A stretch of DNA of 49,089 bases, taken from contig JAEDKA010000026.1 in the NCBI GenBank assembly GCA_016296065.1, positions 1 to 49,089 on the forward strand, in the 5' to 3' direction. Numbering within the stretch: position 1 is the first letter of the stretch; every line of letters begins with the position of its first letter. Made by a program: the position numbers and the translations under genes. Of the stretch, positions 31,319-40,174 are shown one piece after another. The DNA comes from Kiritimatiellia bacterium. GTDB taxonomy: Bacteria; Verrucomicrobiota; Kiritimatiellia; RFP12; UBA1067. The notes under the pieces are model-generated. The model saw nothing but the letters and a program-made list of their open reading frames with translations, was not told the DNA's origin and did not search any database.

Positions 31319-32301
31319 GATTCGCTAATCCTATATTTCTCGTTTTTTCGCTCCTCGTTCCGGTTGCGGGGCTGTGGTGGACGTTCCTGAGGGCGCGGCG
31401 CGAGAAGGCGCTCGGCGCGCTCACGCTCAAGGTGCCCAAGTCGTCCGTCTCCGGACTTCAGACGGCGTGCATTGTCGTCGGACTCTTCCTCTCGCTTTTC
31501 GCCGCGTCGCGTCCGCAGTGGGGCAAGTCGATGGAGAAGACCGTCACCCGCGCACGCAACGTCGTCATCGCGATCGACGTCTCTCGCTCCATGCTCGCGG
31601 AGGACGTTCGCCCGAACCGCCTTGAGCGCGCGAAGGCCGACGTCGCAGACCTTATAGACTCTCTCGAAGGCGACCGCTGCGCGCTCGTCGCGTTTCGCCG
31701 CACCGGCGTCGCGGTGTGTCCGCTCACGACCGACCACGGCTACCTGAGGAGCGCGCTCGAGCGCATGGGCCCGGAGTCCGCTCCGCGCGGCGAGACGGAC
31801 CTCGGAAGCGCAATCCGCACTGCGCTTGCGACTCTCGATCCCGCGGCTGACGACCACAACGCGATCATACTCATCTCGGACGGCGGCGACCTGAGGGGCG
31901 AGGCCCTGAAGAACGCCGAGGCGGCGAGGAAGCGCGGAATCCCCATCTTCACGGTCGGGATCGGCGATCCAAAGCGCGGCGCGACGATTCCGTCGGAGGA
32001 CGGACGCGGCGTCGTCAAGTTCGACGGAAAGCCGGTGACGGTGAAGCTCGAGGAGGCTGCGCTCGACGCGATCGCGAAGGCTTCGGGCGGAAGCTACGTT
32101 CCCCTTGCGACGGCCGGCACGGCCGAGACGACGCTCGGCGCGATCTACCGCCGCCGCCTTCGCCAGATCGCGCTCATGGAGCAGAACGAGGAGGAGTCGC
32201 GCCTCGGCGAGCGCTACCAGTTCTTCCTCATCCCGGGACTCGTCCTTCTCATCATAGGCGCCTGCCTCTCTAAGGGCCGCTTCGCGAAAAGGAAAGAATG
32301 A
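31315..32301 (+). CDS. VWA-domain membrane protein (BatA/BatB-like)
   Basis: 328 residues. Two N-terminal transmembrane helices (about 5-22 and 48-66), a cytosol-opposite von Willebrand A domain (about 85-285), and a C-terminal helix (about 300-318). The metal site is complete: DVSRS (about residue 88, D-x-S-x-S), GETDLGSA (Thr), and LISDGGD. This is the BatA/BatB layout found with MoxR ATPases in aerotolerance-type loci, but neither moxR nor a DUF58 gene is next to it. Start ATG 31315 gives the usual MRFANP beginning. thiD follows with an ATGA overlap. Confidence 0.85.
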   Translation: MRFANPIFLVFSLLVPVAGLWWTFLRARREKALGALTLKVPKSSVSGLQTACIVVGLFLSLFAASRPQWGKSMEKTVTRARNVVIAIDVSRSMLAEDVRPNRLERAKADVADLIDSLEGDRCALVAFRRTGVAVCPLTTDHGYLRSALERMGPESAPRGETDLGSAIRTALATLDPAADDHNAIILISDGGDLRGEALKNAEAARKRGIPIFTVGIGDPKRGATIPSEDGRGVVKFDGKPVTVKLEEAALDAIAKASGGSYVPLATAGTAETTLGAIYRRRLRQIALMEQNEEESRLGERYQFFLIPGLVLLIIGACLSKGRFAKRKE

Positions 32302-33146
32302 TGGCGGTTCATGATTCATCGCTGATGATTCATCATTCTCCATGCTGCCTGACTATCGCGGGGAGCGATTCGGGAGGGAACGCGGGGGTGCAGGCGGACC
32401 TCCGGGCGTTCCATGCGTATTCGCTGCACGGATGCACCGTGTTCGCCGCGCTGACGGCGCAGAATCCGCACGAGGTTTCTGCGATACATCCTGTTCCGCC
32501 CGACTTCGTGAAGGCGCAGCTCGACGCCGTTCTCGGCGTGTACGACATAAGGGCGCTCAAGACGGGGATGCTCGCGGACCCCGCGGCGATCGAGGTCATC
32601 GCGGACGCGATAGGCCCGCATTCCGAAATCGCGAAGGTGATCGACCCTGTCATGATCGCGACGAGCGGCGCGCGGCTGATTTCGGAAGTGGCGATGGACG
32701 CGGTCAAGGCGAGGCTTCTTCCGCTCGCGACGCTGATGACGCCGAACCTCCCCGAGGCGGAGGCGCTGTGCGGAAGGGGAGTTGACGAATCGGCGCGTTC
32801 GAGCGACACCTCGCATGCGCGCGATCTTGCGAAGGAGCTTTTCGACACATACGGATGCGCCGTGCTCGTTAAGGGCGGACACGGCGCGGGCTCGAGCGCG
32901 GTGGACGTCCTGTACGACGGACATGACGTCTCCGAGTTCTCCATGCCATGGGTCGAAAACCCCGTCTCCACGCACGGCACGGGCTGCTCGCTCGCGGCGG
33001 CGCTCGCCGCGGAGCTTGCGCTCGGGCGCGGCATATCCGCCGCGGTCGCGGGGGCGAAGGCGTACGTCCACGACGCGATCGCGGGCTCGTACCTCGTCGG
33101 ACCGGACTGCGGCGTCCTCGGCTTCGCGCCGCGTGTCGCGACTTGA
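32298..33146 (+). CDS. thiD: Hydroxymethylpyrimidine/phosphomethylpyrimidine kinase
   Basis: 282 residues at most; ribokinase-fold kinase of thiamine biosynthesis. Motifs: CCLTIAGSDSGGNAGVQAD, DPVMIATSG, TPNLPEAEAL, VLVKGGH and the anion hole HGTGCSLAAALAAELALG with catalytic Asp-equivalent region. The first 15 residues (MMAVHDSSLMIHHSP) are encoded by a heptamer array (32308-32342), so the true start may be the ATG at 32325. The ATG at 32298 overlaps the VWA stop codon (ATGA). A pyridoxal kinase is the main alternative within the family; the GSDSGG form favours ThiD. Ends inside the next promoter. Confidence 0.9.
   Translation: MMAVHDSSLMIHHSPCCLTIAGSDSGGNAGVQADLRAFHAYSLHGCTVFAALTAQNPHEVSAIHPVPPDFVKAQLDAVLGVYDIRALKTGMLADPAAIEVIADAIGPHSEIAKVIDPVMIATSGARLISEVAMDAVKARLLPLATLMTPNLPEAEALCGRGVDESARSSDTSHARDLAKELFDTYGCAVLVKGGHGAGSSAVDVLYDGHDVSEFSMPWVENPVSTHGTGCSLAAALAAELALGRGISAAVAGAKAYVHDAIAGSYLVGPDCGVLGFAPRVAT
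32308..32342. repeat. Heptamer array at the thiD start
   Basis: TTCATGA, TTCATCG, CTGATGA, TTCATCA, TTCTCCA run without gaps across the VWA-thiD junction; the fourth and second units pair with the third (ATGAATCATCAG-type inversion). It is in frame with thiD and probably read as its N-terminus or lies in its leader. Confidence 0.6.
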
Positions 33147-33173
33147 CCGCCGTCACTGGCATTTGCTAGAATA
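33144..33173 (+). promoter_or_regulatory. Promoter of the lectin-like surface protein gene
   Basis: TTGACC (33144-33149, overlapping the thiD stop), 18 nt, TAGAAT (33168-33173), 57 nt before ATG 33231. Confidence 0.65.
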
Positions 33174-33230
33174 TATGCAACAACTGGGGTGCGCGCTGTT
33201 GCGCGGTCATAACATGTTTGGGAGGCATAA

Positions 33231-36200
33231 ATGAAAATTCGCAGGATGATCCGTTCGTTCTTTATGTTGAGCTGCATGTCGACGCTGCTTTGCGCTGGCG
33301 CACGTGAAGTCACGGAAAACGTGACGCTTGACGCCGATGCAGATTGGTCCGCCGACGATACGGTTACGATCTCGAGTGGCGTGACAGTCGACCTCGCCGG
33401 TAAGAAGCTCTACCTCAAGTCCTTTGGTGGTGCGGGCACCATCACCGACAACGTTGGAGGCGGAGAACTCCATGTTGCCGTTCCAGAGTCCCAGACGCTC
33501 GTCAACAGCTCGGTGGTTCTTTCAGGAAGCCTCAAGCTTGTTCTTGACGGAGCTGGCACATTCGTTGCGGCGAAGAAGGATCAGACATATTCTGGCGGGA
33601 CGGACGTCCTCTCGGGGACTGTGGCCATGCCGGGACCCGCTACCCCGGCGGCGCCGAACTGCCAAAGCCTCTATAATCTGCCGAACGCTTTCGGAGCTGC
33701 GCCGCAGGGGCTGGTCATCCGCACGGGCGCGACACTCGAAACGAACGGAAACTACGACTTCCACATGGCGAATGTAGTTCTCGACGGAGGCACAGTCGTC
33801 AACAACGGACGCGACTTCGGCGTTGATGACGAGCAGCGAACCTACGGCGGCAGCGCCATGACCGGCATCACGAAGGATTCGTCGGCTATATTGAACTATT
33901 CCTATCTGTGGCGCAATAAGGACTGCGACCTCGGCGGCAAGACGCTGACCGTGACGCTCGCCGACGGCAAGTATTTCTATCTGGGCGGGAACAAGTTTTC
34001 AAACGGCACGGTCGTGTTCGCCGACAACAACGGCTCGAATTCCGGCTGCATCTACGCCTACGAGGGCAACGATTCGAAGACGACGACGTTCGACGTCAGA
34101 TGCCGCATGCAGGTGCTCAACGATCTGAGTGTCAGTGATTTCGTCTTTCGCTCTGGAGCTTTGGCGAACAACGACAATGCCGCCCATCCGGTGAAGGTTT
34201 ACGGAACGTTCACGCCGGAATCGGACCAGTTCCCGAGTGTCGCGCTTCAGGACGGCGCGCGGCTGAACCTTACCGCGAAGAGCGGCGTATGGTCCGCAAA
34301 CGCGTCCGGGGACTATTCCGGCTGCTGCGGTTTCGCGCCCAATGCCACGATTGTAATCGATGTGAGGGGGCGCACACTTTCTCAAGGAGCCCAGGTTGTC
34401 TCCTGGACTGCTCTTCCGCAGAATGCCTTCAATGCCAGGTTTATGATCGACGACGGGTCGGGCACGCTTGTGGCCGGCTCGCGCACCATGCACGGTGTTT
34501 TCTATGGAGGCGATCCTGATTCCACTGAAATCGCTACGGCCGAATGGACGGGCGCGATAGACAAGGACATCTCGAAGCCAGGGAACTGGACATGCCGCAA
34601 TGCCGCCGGCGTTGTCCTGGATGGCAGAGTTCCTGCCGCGGACACATTGGTTATTCTCTCTGGATCTGTCGCGGTCACGTTCCCCGCAGGCGCCGGCCTC
34701 AGCGGGCTTGTTGTTTCCTGCGAGCTTTCAGATGACTGCGACTTCAGGGGTTTCACAATCTTGCCGGGCTCCGGGGCGACCATAGACGTAAAGGGGCACA
34801 AACTCCATGTCGCCGGCCTTGGTGGCATCTCCTCGGTGACAAGCTCTGTTGACGGCGGAGAGCTCCATGTCGATGTTGCGGACAATGCCATCCTTGAGAA
34901 TACCGACGTGGCGCTTACAGGCAGCCTGGCGCTCCACAAGAACGGCGGCGGAATCTTCGTCGCGACGAAGTCCGCGCAGACATACACGGGCGGCACGTTC
35001 GTGCACGCGGGAACGATCAGGCCGGGAACGGCCGCCGCAGACCTTCCGTTCGGAAGCAAGGGCGCGTCCGTCGTGCTTGACGGCGACGCGACATTCGACG
35101 ATGCCGGGAAGGCCATGTCCAATGCATACAAGGTCAGGGTCGGAGACAACAGCACTCTTGCGGTACATGCGTCGGCAACTTCCGGCACGCCAAGCCTCAA
35201 TGATTTCCAACTGAATGGCGATGCCATCCGTGTAGACGGCACAGAAAACGAGATGCGGCTTACCACGTCGGCCGGGAACAGCCATGGATCGGCCTTCTGG
35301 AAGAAGCCGTTCAATCCGAGGCAGCCATGGCGGGCGTCGTTCGACTACTCCACGGTAAATCCGAACAATCCGGCCGACGGATTCACTTTCATGCTTCAGG
35401 GTGATTCCAGGGGCGTTGCGGCACTTGGAGGGACCGGCGGCAGCCTTGCGGCCGAAGGCATTTCGCCTTCAATGGGATGCGCCTACAGCATCTGGACGAA
35501 CGGCGGACAGCAGGGCGAAGGGGCGGGCTGGATCGAAAACGGCGCGCGTGTCGGCATGGGGTCCGTTGCCAATGGCATAGTCATAAGAGACGGAATACAT
35601 GTTGTCGTGGAGCATGACGGACACGGAACCGTCGTCCAGACCATCACGCAGGGAACGGGGGATGATGCTCGCACCTCCACTCTCTCCCGCTTTTTCGACA
35701 TCTCAAGCTGGCCTTCTACGGCCTGGGCGGGTTTCACCGCGGCCTGCGGAGAGGCATTCTGCGAGCAGCATGTAAGCGGATTCTCCATAGAGCCCATGCC
35801 GTTTGCCGATACGGAGGACAACTTCGACCTGACGCCTGCGGCGTCATCCTGGAAGTTCAACATGAACACCGTGCTGGACGCTGTCGGCGACGAACCCGCA
35901 ATTCGACTTACAGATGAACTTGGCAACCAGGCGGGGGCGGCAACCTATCTTACGCCTGTACCAGTTGCGACCGACTTCGAGATATCTGGGACGTACATAA
36001 TAACCGCAGGCTCTGGATCGCCGGCGGACGGCGGGGCGTTCTTGTTCCATGCCAATGACACCTCCGCATACGGCGGGATCGGCGGTGCGCGCGGCTTTGC
36101 CGGCAACAACGGGCTTACGACGGCGGTTGGATGGGCGTTCAACATATACTTAAAAGAGCGCATGGACTTCATTAGCATGGCGGAAGTCAAGGAAAGCGCG

Positions 36201-36980
36201 GACATAGCCGATTCGGGGGTCAGTCTCAGGAGCATGAAGCCAGTCGATTTCAAGATCACATACAAGAACGAGCTTCTTACAATCACGCTTTCGCAGACCG
36301 TCGACGAAGTGCTGAAGACGTTCACGGCTTCTCATGTCGTCAACCTAGAGCAGTACTTCGGCAAAAAGTATGCCTATTTCGCCGTCACGGGTTCGACGGG
36401 AGGAGAGAACGCGAAGCAGCTTGTCTATAATTTCAAATACAGCCACGGACGTCTTCCCCGCGAAGGGTTGAACGGCTTGACGGCGAGAATGGAGGAAGAT
36501 TCCGCCGTAGACGTCAAACTTTCCTCCGGAATCGAGATGGCGTATGTCGCGGAACTCGAGTTCGCCGATGACGCATCAGTGACCGTCGGAGCGAGCGGCC
36601 TTGCCAATGCGCCGTACGTGTTTGATATCGCTGAAGTCCACTTCTCGAAGAGCGGGGAGTCGGCGAGTCCGTCGATATCAATCACTGCCAACGGAAGCGC
36701 TTCCGGCGAGCTGAGAATCGGGTCTGTGGTGCTAGACGAACTCGGCAGCGTGCTGCGGATTAACAGCGGTTCGCTTTCGGGCGAGGCGGGAGCTCCCATC
36801 AGGATTGACGCGCCCGACTTCCGCGGGACCGCCGCGCTGCTCGACCTGAGCCAGGTTCAAGGCGCGTCGTCGTCTGGGTTCACGCTGAAGACTCCGTCAG
36901 GGGGCGTATACAGTCTCAGGATTGAGAACGGCATACTCTACGCGACCTACGGCAAGCCGCTTGTCATATACATGCGATAA
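33231..36980 (+). CDS. Secreted surface protein with PATR-like repeats and two lectin-like domains
   Basis: 1249 residues with a signal peptide (MKIRRMIRSFFMLSCMSTLL, cleavage near CAGA; a Cys at about 22 might also be lipidated). The first part is two similar halves, each with a TVDLAGKKLYL/TIDVKGHKLHV beta-strand start, a GGGELHV strand and a PATR-type unit (TYSGGTDVLSGTV near 115, TYTGGTFVHAGTI near 580), as in passenger domains of autotransporters. Residues about 685-860 look like an L-type lectin jelly roll (RASFDYSTVNPNNPADGFTFML, AAEGISPSMGCAYSIW), and about 895-1060 a second one (GGAFLFHANDTSAYGGIGGARG). No barrel or sorting signal is seen. Binding of glycans at the cell surface or to plant material is inferred. 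Its end lies only 7 nt from the convergent regulator. Confidence 0.8.
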   Translation: MKIRRMIRSFFMLSCMSTLLCAGAREVTENVTLDADADWSADDTVTISSGVTVDLAGKKLYLKSFGGAGTITDNVGGGELHVAVPESQTLVNSSVVLSGSLKLVLDGAGTFVAAKKDQTYSGGTDVLSGTVAMPGPATPAAPNCQSLYNLPNAFGAAPQGLVIRTGATLETNGNYDFHMANVVLDGGTVVNNGRDFGVDDEQRTYGGSAMTGITKDSSAILNYSYLWRNKDCDLGGKTLTVTLADGKYFYLGGNKFSNGTVVFADNNGSNSGCIYAYEGNDSKTTTFDVRCRMQVLNDLSVSDFVFRSGALANNDNAAHPVKVYGTFTPESDQFPSVALQDGARLNLTAKSGVWSANASGDYSGCCGFAPNATIVIDVRGRTLSQGAQVVSWTALPQNAFNARFMIDDGSGTLVAGSRTMHGVFYGGDPDSTEIATAEWTGAIDKDISKPGNWTCRNAAGVVLDGRVPAADTLVILSGSVAVTFPAGAGLSGLVVSCELSDDCDFRGFTILPGSGATIDVKGHKLHVAGLGGISSVTSSVDGGELHVDVADNAILENTDVALTGSLALHKNGGGIFVATKSAQTYTGGTFVHAGTIRPGTAAADLPFGSKGASVVLDGDATFDDAGKAMSNAYKVRVGDNSTLAVHASATSGTPSLNDFQLNGDAIRVDGTENEMRLTTSAGNSHGSAFWKKPFNPRQPWRASFDYSTVNPNNPADGFTFMLQGDSRGVAALGGTGGSLAAEGISPSMGCAYSIWTNGGQQGEGAGWIENGARVGMGSVANGIVIRDGIHVVVEHDGHGTVVQTITQGTGDDARTSTLSRFFDISSWPSTAWAGFTAACGEAFCEQHVSGFSIEPMPFADTEDNFDLTPAASSWKFNMNTVLDAVGDEPAIRLTDELGNQAGAATYLTPVPVATDFEISGTYIITAGSGSPADGGAFLFHANDTSAYGGIGGARGFAGNNGLTTAVGWAFNIYLKERMDFISMAEVKESADIADSGVSLRSMKPVDFKITYKNELLTITLSQTVDEVLKTFTASHVVNLEQYFGKKYAYFAVTGSTGGENAKQLVYNFKYSHGRLPREGLNGLTARMEEDSAVDVKLSSGIEMAYVAELEFADDASVTVGASGLANAPYVFDIAEVHFSKSGESASPSISITANGSASGELRIGSVVLDELGSVLRINSGSLSGEAGAPIRIDAPDFRGTAALLDLSQVQGASSSGFTLKTPSGGVYSLRIENGILYATYGKPLVIYMR

Positions 36981-36987
36981 GACTGTT

Positions 36988-38088
36988 TCACAGGTGTCTG
37001 CACGTAGAGGCGCGGACGACGAGAGGGGCGGAGAGCTGTATCTCGCGTGGGGCCAGGTCTGGAGTGCGGATTCGCTGGAAGAGCGATTCGACGGCCGTTT
37101 CGGCGATGAGGCGGACGGGCTGGCGAATCGTGGTGAGCGGCGGGTTTAGTAGCCTTGCGATCTTGGCGTCGTCGAATCCCGCGACCATCACATCCCCGGG
37201 CACGCTGCGTCCGGACTTCGAAAGCGCCTGCAGGAGCCTCGCCGCCAGCGCGTCGTTTCGGCAGACGAAGGCGTCCGCGCTGCGTGCGCGGCGGATTGCG
37301 GCGTCGAACGACGCTGTGTCCTCCGGGTCGACTTCGATCGCGAAGGACGGTTTCCATCCGAGACCCATGTCGATACACGCCTGCGCGACGCCCTGGATGC
37401 GCATGCGGATCGTCGCGGCGTAGTCGCGTTGGGTGAGGAACCGTATGGATTTCGCGCCGCGGCGGACGAGGTGGCGCGCGAGGAGGTATCCGGCCTGGAC
37501 GTTGCCGATTCCGACGAGGTCGTAGCGGCTGCGTTCGGGATACGGCAGGTAGTCGCGGTCGATTAGGATGACAGGAATGCGACTTTTCGCAAGGACGTCG
37601 AGCGCGGCCTCGGTCGCCTCGGTTGCGCCGGGCACGAGGTCTACGGGCTCCATGATGACTCCGGCGGTCCTGCGCGCGGCGAAGGCCTTCGCGACGGCGA
37701 CGGCCCAGCGGGTGCGGTCGGACGAGTCAGGCACAGCGTCAACGCCGTTGACGACGCTGTACCCTGCCGCGTGCGCTGCTGCGACGATGTGGTCGCAGAG
37801 GTCCGTGAAGAAGTCGATTCGCCTGTAGTCCGGCGCAATCACTCCGAGCAGCCCGGTTGCCTTGTGGGCGAGTTGGGTGAGGTACACGCCGGACCCCGCG
37901 CGCGCCTCGAGGAGGCCCGAGCGCTTTAGCTCGCGCACCGCGCGTTCTACCGTTGGGCGGCTTGCGCCAAACCTGCGCGCGAGGGCCTCTCCGCTCGGGA
38001 AGCGCTCGGAGTGCTCGAACTTTCCGGACAGGATCTCCTGCCGGAGTTCCTCTGCAATTTCAAGATATTTTCCTGTCTGCGTGCCCAT
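36988..38088 (-). CDS. GntR-type/LacI-type hybrid transcription regulator
   Basis: 366 residues: an N-terminal GntR winged helix (about 5-75, with GKFEHSERFPSGEALARRFGASRPTVERAVRELKRSGLL) joined to a LacI/PurR-like periplasmic-binding effector domain (about 80-366: GLLGVIAPDYRR, IPVILIDRDYLP, FVCRNDALAARLLQAL, VMVAGFDD). This is the AraR-like arrangement typical of sugar-responsive repressors. The target could be one of the polysaccharide-related surface genes in this window, but no operator was found. The ATG at 38088 lies 7 nt behind TATACT, so the mRNA may be leaderless. Convergent with the lectin-like gene. Confidence 0.9.
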   Translation of the reverse strand: MGTQTGKYLEIAEELRQEILSGKFEHSERFPSGEALARRFGASRPTVERAVRELKRSGLLEARAGSGVYLTQLAHKATGLLGVIAPDYRRIDFFTDLCDHIVAAAHAAGYSVVNGVDAVPDSSDRTRWAVAVAKAFAARRTAGVIMEPVDLVPGATEATEAALDVLAKSRIPVILIDRDYLPYPERSRYDLVGIGNVQAGYLLARHLVRRGAKSIRFLTQRDYAATIRMRIQGVAQACIDMGLGWKPSFAIEVDPEDTASFDAAIRRARSADAFVCRNDALAARLLQALSKSGRSVPGDVMVAGFDDAKIARLLNPPLTTIRQPVRLIAETAVESLFQRIRTPDLAPREIQLSAPLVVRASTCRHL

Positions 38089-38094
38089 GCCATA

Positions 38095-38100
38095 AGTATA
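38095..38100 (-). promoter_or_regulatory. Regulator -10 element, leaderless geometry
   Basis: TATACT on the minus strand; the ATG of the regulator begins 7 nt downstream, exactly where transcription should start. No Shine-Dalgarno can exist if this promoter is used. Confidence 0.5.
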
Positions 38101-38132
38101 GCAAAACCTGGGCCGGTGCGGAAGGGCTGTAA

Positions 38133-38145
38133 TTTATGGTATAAT
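38133..38145 (+). promoter_or_regulatory. Extended -10 promoter of the kinase-ECF pair
   Basis: TTTATGGTATAAT (TATAAT 38140-38145), one-base variant of the recurring motif; AAAGGAG follows at 38157 and ATG at 38169. Confidence 0.75.
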
Positions 38146-38168
38146 AGCGTGAACGAAAGGAGCGGCAG

Positions 38169-39524
38169 ATGACGATCGGTAGCTACGAGACCGTCCGACT
38201 TCTCGGCAAGGGCGGGATGAGCGAGGTGTACGAGGCGGTGAATCCGCGCCTCGGGTCGCGCCACGCGGTGAAGCTTTTCGCCTATGAAAAAGACGACCCG
38301 GAGGTTCGGCGCAGGTTCGAGGACGAGGGTCGGCTTCTCGCGAAGCTGTCGCATCCAAGAATCGTCAAGGTCACCGACTTCGGGACCGACCAGGCGACGG
38401 GCAAGCCGTTTTTTGTGATGGATCTCATCCTCGACGACTCGGGCGAGGCGAAGTCGCTCGCCGACGTCGAGAGCGGGAGCGTCGACGAGGAGACTGTCGG
38501 ACGCTGGTACGACGACCTTCGCGAAGGGCTCGCATACATCCACGCGAACGGCGTCATACACCGCGACCTCAAGCTGCAGAACGTGCTTGTCGGTCCGGAC
38601 GGCCATGCGGTGATCGCCGACTTCGGGGTGTCCAAGATATTCGATCCGCAGGGCGAGGGCAAGCCCGTGGTGGACGTCGTGAAGACGATCGTCAAGATGC
38701 GCGAGGGGCGCTCGCTCGTGATGGGGTCGATCGGCTACATGGCGCCAGAGCTGGAGATGGGCGTCGCGGCGAGTCCGCAGAGCGACTGGTACGCGCTCGG
38801 CGTCATCACGTACAAGCTCCTCACCGGCACGTGGTGCGACGCGCGCACCGATGTCGTCGCCGCGCTGGAGACGTACGATCCAGTCTGGCGCCGGATTCTT
38901 CCGAAGCTTCTGCACGCAAATCCCCAGGGGCGCGAGTGCCTTTCCTACGCGGAGGAGAAGCGCGCGGACCGCGAGTCGTTCGAGTTCGAGTCCGAGGAGC
39001 GCTGGCTCAAGGCGAAGTCGCGCGGGCATGTAGCGCGCCATGTCGCGCGGTACGTGAGCGTGGTGGCGGTTCTTCTCGCGATTGCGTGCGCGTGGCAGTC
39101 GCGCGAGCTAAGCGTTCAGCGCGAGGTATGGAGGCTCAAGCTCGAGAACGCGGGCGCGCGTCCGGACGTCCCGACCTTCGACGAGCTGTTCAGGATCCCG
39201 GCCGAGGCGCGCGGCGAGGACCAGACGGACGAAAACGGCGAGATTGTTATGCCCTCGCGCGGATCGTTCGAGGCGGCGCGTCTCGACGCTCTAGTTCTGA
39301 CGCATCCCGTGCTCTCGGCGCTGGGTTCTGGCGGGATAACGATCGAGAAGGCGATCGCCGACCTTGAGCAGATGCGCGACAAGCTTTCGGAGGACTCGAT
39401 GGATTCGCCGTTCGACAATTTGCGCTTTGGGGACGCGGACTATATGCAGGCCGGCGACAGCGAGCCGCTGCGGATGCTGCTCGACGCCGCGATAGAGAAG
39501 CTTCAGGAGGCGGCGGAGCGATGA
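38169..39524 (+). CDS. Membrane Ser/Thr protein kinase
   Basis: 451 residues. A Hanks-type kinase domain fills residues about 5-260: Gly loop LLGKGGMSEVYEA, Lys in HAVKLF (about 36), catalytic loop HRDLKLQNV (about 136), DFGVSK (about 155) and APE in GYMAPELEM. The activation segment is longer than usual (VVDVVKTIVKMREGRS insert). A single transmembrane helix follows (about 293-307, VSVVAVLLAIACAW), then about 140 extracytoplasmic residues without a known domain, perhaps the sensor. AAAGGAGCGG precedes ATG 38169. The stop overlaps the start of the ECF sigma gene (ATGA), so the two are translated together; phosphorylation of the sigma factor by this kinase is likely from known kinase-ECF pairs (inference). 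Confidence 0.93.
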   Translation: MTIGSYETVRLLGKGGMSEVYEAVNPRLGSRHAVKLFAYEKDDPEVRRRFEDEGRLLAKLSHPRIVKVTDFGTDQATGKPFFVMDLILDDSGEAKSLADVESGSVDEETVGRWYDDLREGLAYIHANGVIHRDLKLQNVLVGPDGHAVIADFGVSKIFDPQGEGKPVVDVVKTIVKMREGRSLVMGSIGYMAPELEMGVAASPQSDWYALGVITYKLLTGTWCDARTDVVAALETYDPVWRRILPKLLHANPQGRECLSYAEEKRADRESFEFESEERWLKAKSRGHVARHVARYVSVVAVLLAIACAWQSRELSVQREVWRLKLENAGARPDVPTFDELFRIPAEARGEDQTDENGEIVMPSRGSFEAARLDALVLTHPVLSALGSGGITIEKAIADLEQMRDKLSEDSMDSPFDNLRFGDADYMQAGDSEPLRMLLDAAIEKLQEAAER

Positions 39525-40165
39525 GCGCGTTCCCGGTCACGTCCGCCACGCTGATCGCCAAGATCAAGAACCTGGCGCCCGGTGAGGATTCCGCCGCCTG
39601 GGTGAGGTTCTGGAACTCCTATTCCTCGGCGATACGCCAGTTCGCGGCCATGAAGGGCGGCGAGGAGAACGCCGACGACATAGTCATGACGGTCCTCGGC
39701 AAGCTTGTCGAGGTGCTGCGGAGCGGACAGTACACGCCCGAGAAGGGCAAGTTCCACTCGTACCTCGCGACGATGATCGTCAATGAGGTCCACATGTCGC
39801 ACAGGAAGGAGATAGCGCGCGCCTCGGACAGGAAGGTGTCGATAGACTCCTCTCTGGGCGGCGGAGACGCGGAGGCGTCCGACCGAACGATAGCCGACAC
39901 CCTCGCCGCGCCGGACATCTCGCCCGAGCAGCTCGACGCGGACTGGCGCGAGGCGGTTCTCAAGTCGGCGGTCGAGCACGTTCTCACGAAGACCGCGCTC
40001 TCGGAGCGCGACAGGAACGTCTACCGGGAGTACGCGCTCGAAGGGCGCGACATAGGCGAGGTCGCCGCGAAGTACAGGATCACGCGCAACTACGTTAGCC
40101 AGATACGCGTGCGCATCGACAAGCGCATCGTCGCCTTCGGCAAGACCCTTGTCGCCGGGGCGTGA
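39521..40165 (+). CDS. ECF-family RNA polymerase sigma factor
   Basis: 214 residues. Sigma region 2 (about 25-95, with GGEENADDIVMTVLGKLVEVL and FHSYLATMIVNEV) and region 4 (about 150-205, RNVYREYALEGRDIGEVAAKYRITRNYVSQIRVRIDKRI, helix-turn-helix) are complete. The linker (about 100-135) is Ser/Thr/Asp-rich, a possible phosphorylation site. No anti-sigma gene is next to it; the overlapping kinase gene takes that place, as in the kinase-controlled ECF groups known from Planctomycetes and Vibrio. The ATGA overlap (39521-39524) makes coupled translation likely. Ends 9 nt from the convergent DHp-like gene. Confidence 0.92.
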   Translation: MSAFPVTSATLIAKIKNLAPGEDSAAWVRFWNSYSSAIRQFAAMKGGEENADDIVMTVLGKLVEVLRSGQYTPEKGKFHSYLATMIVNEVHMSHRKEIARASDRKVSIDSSLGGGDAEASDRTIADTLAAPDISPEQLDADWREAVLKSAVEHVLTKTALSERDRNVYREYALEGRDIGEVAAKYRITRNYVSQIRVRIDKRIVAFGKTLVAGA

Positions 40166-40174
40166 CCGGCGGAC

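Noticed and set aside
30592..31439. Overlapping open frames on both strands of the 350-bp repeats
   Set aside because: Low-complexity Arg/Ser/Pro proteins without Shine-Dalgarno; the conserved feature of the repeat is base pairing, not a frame.
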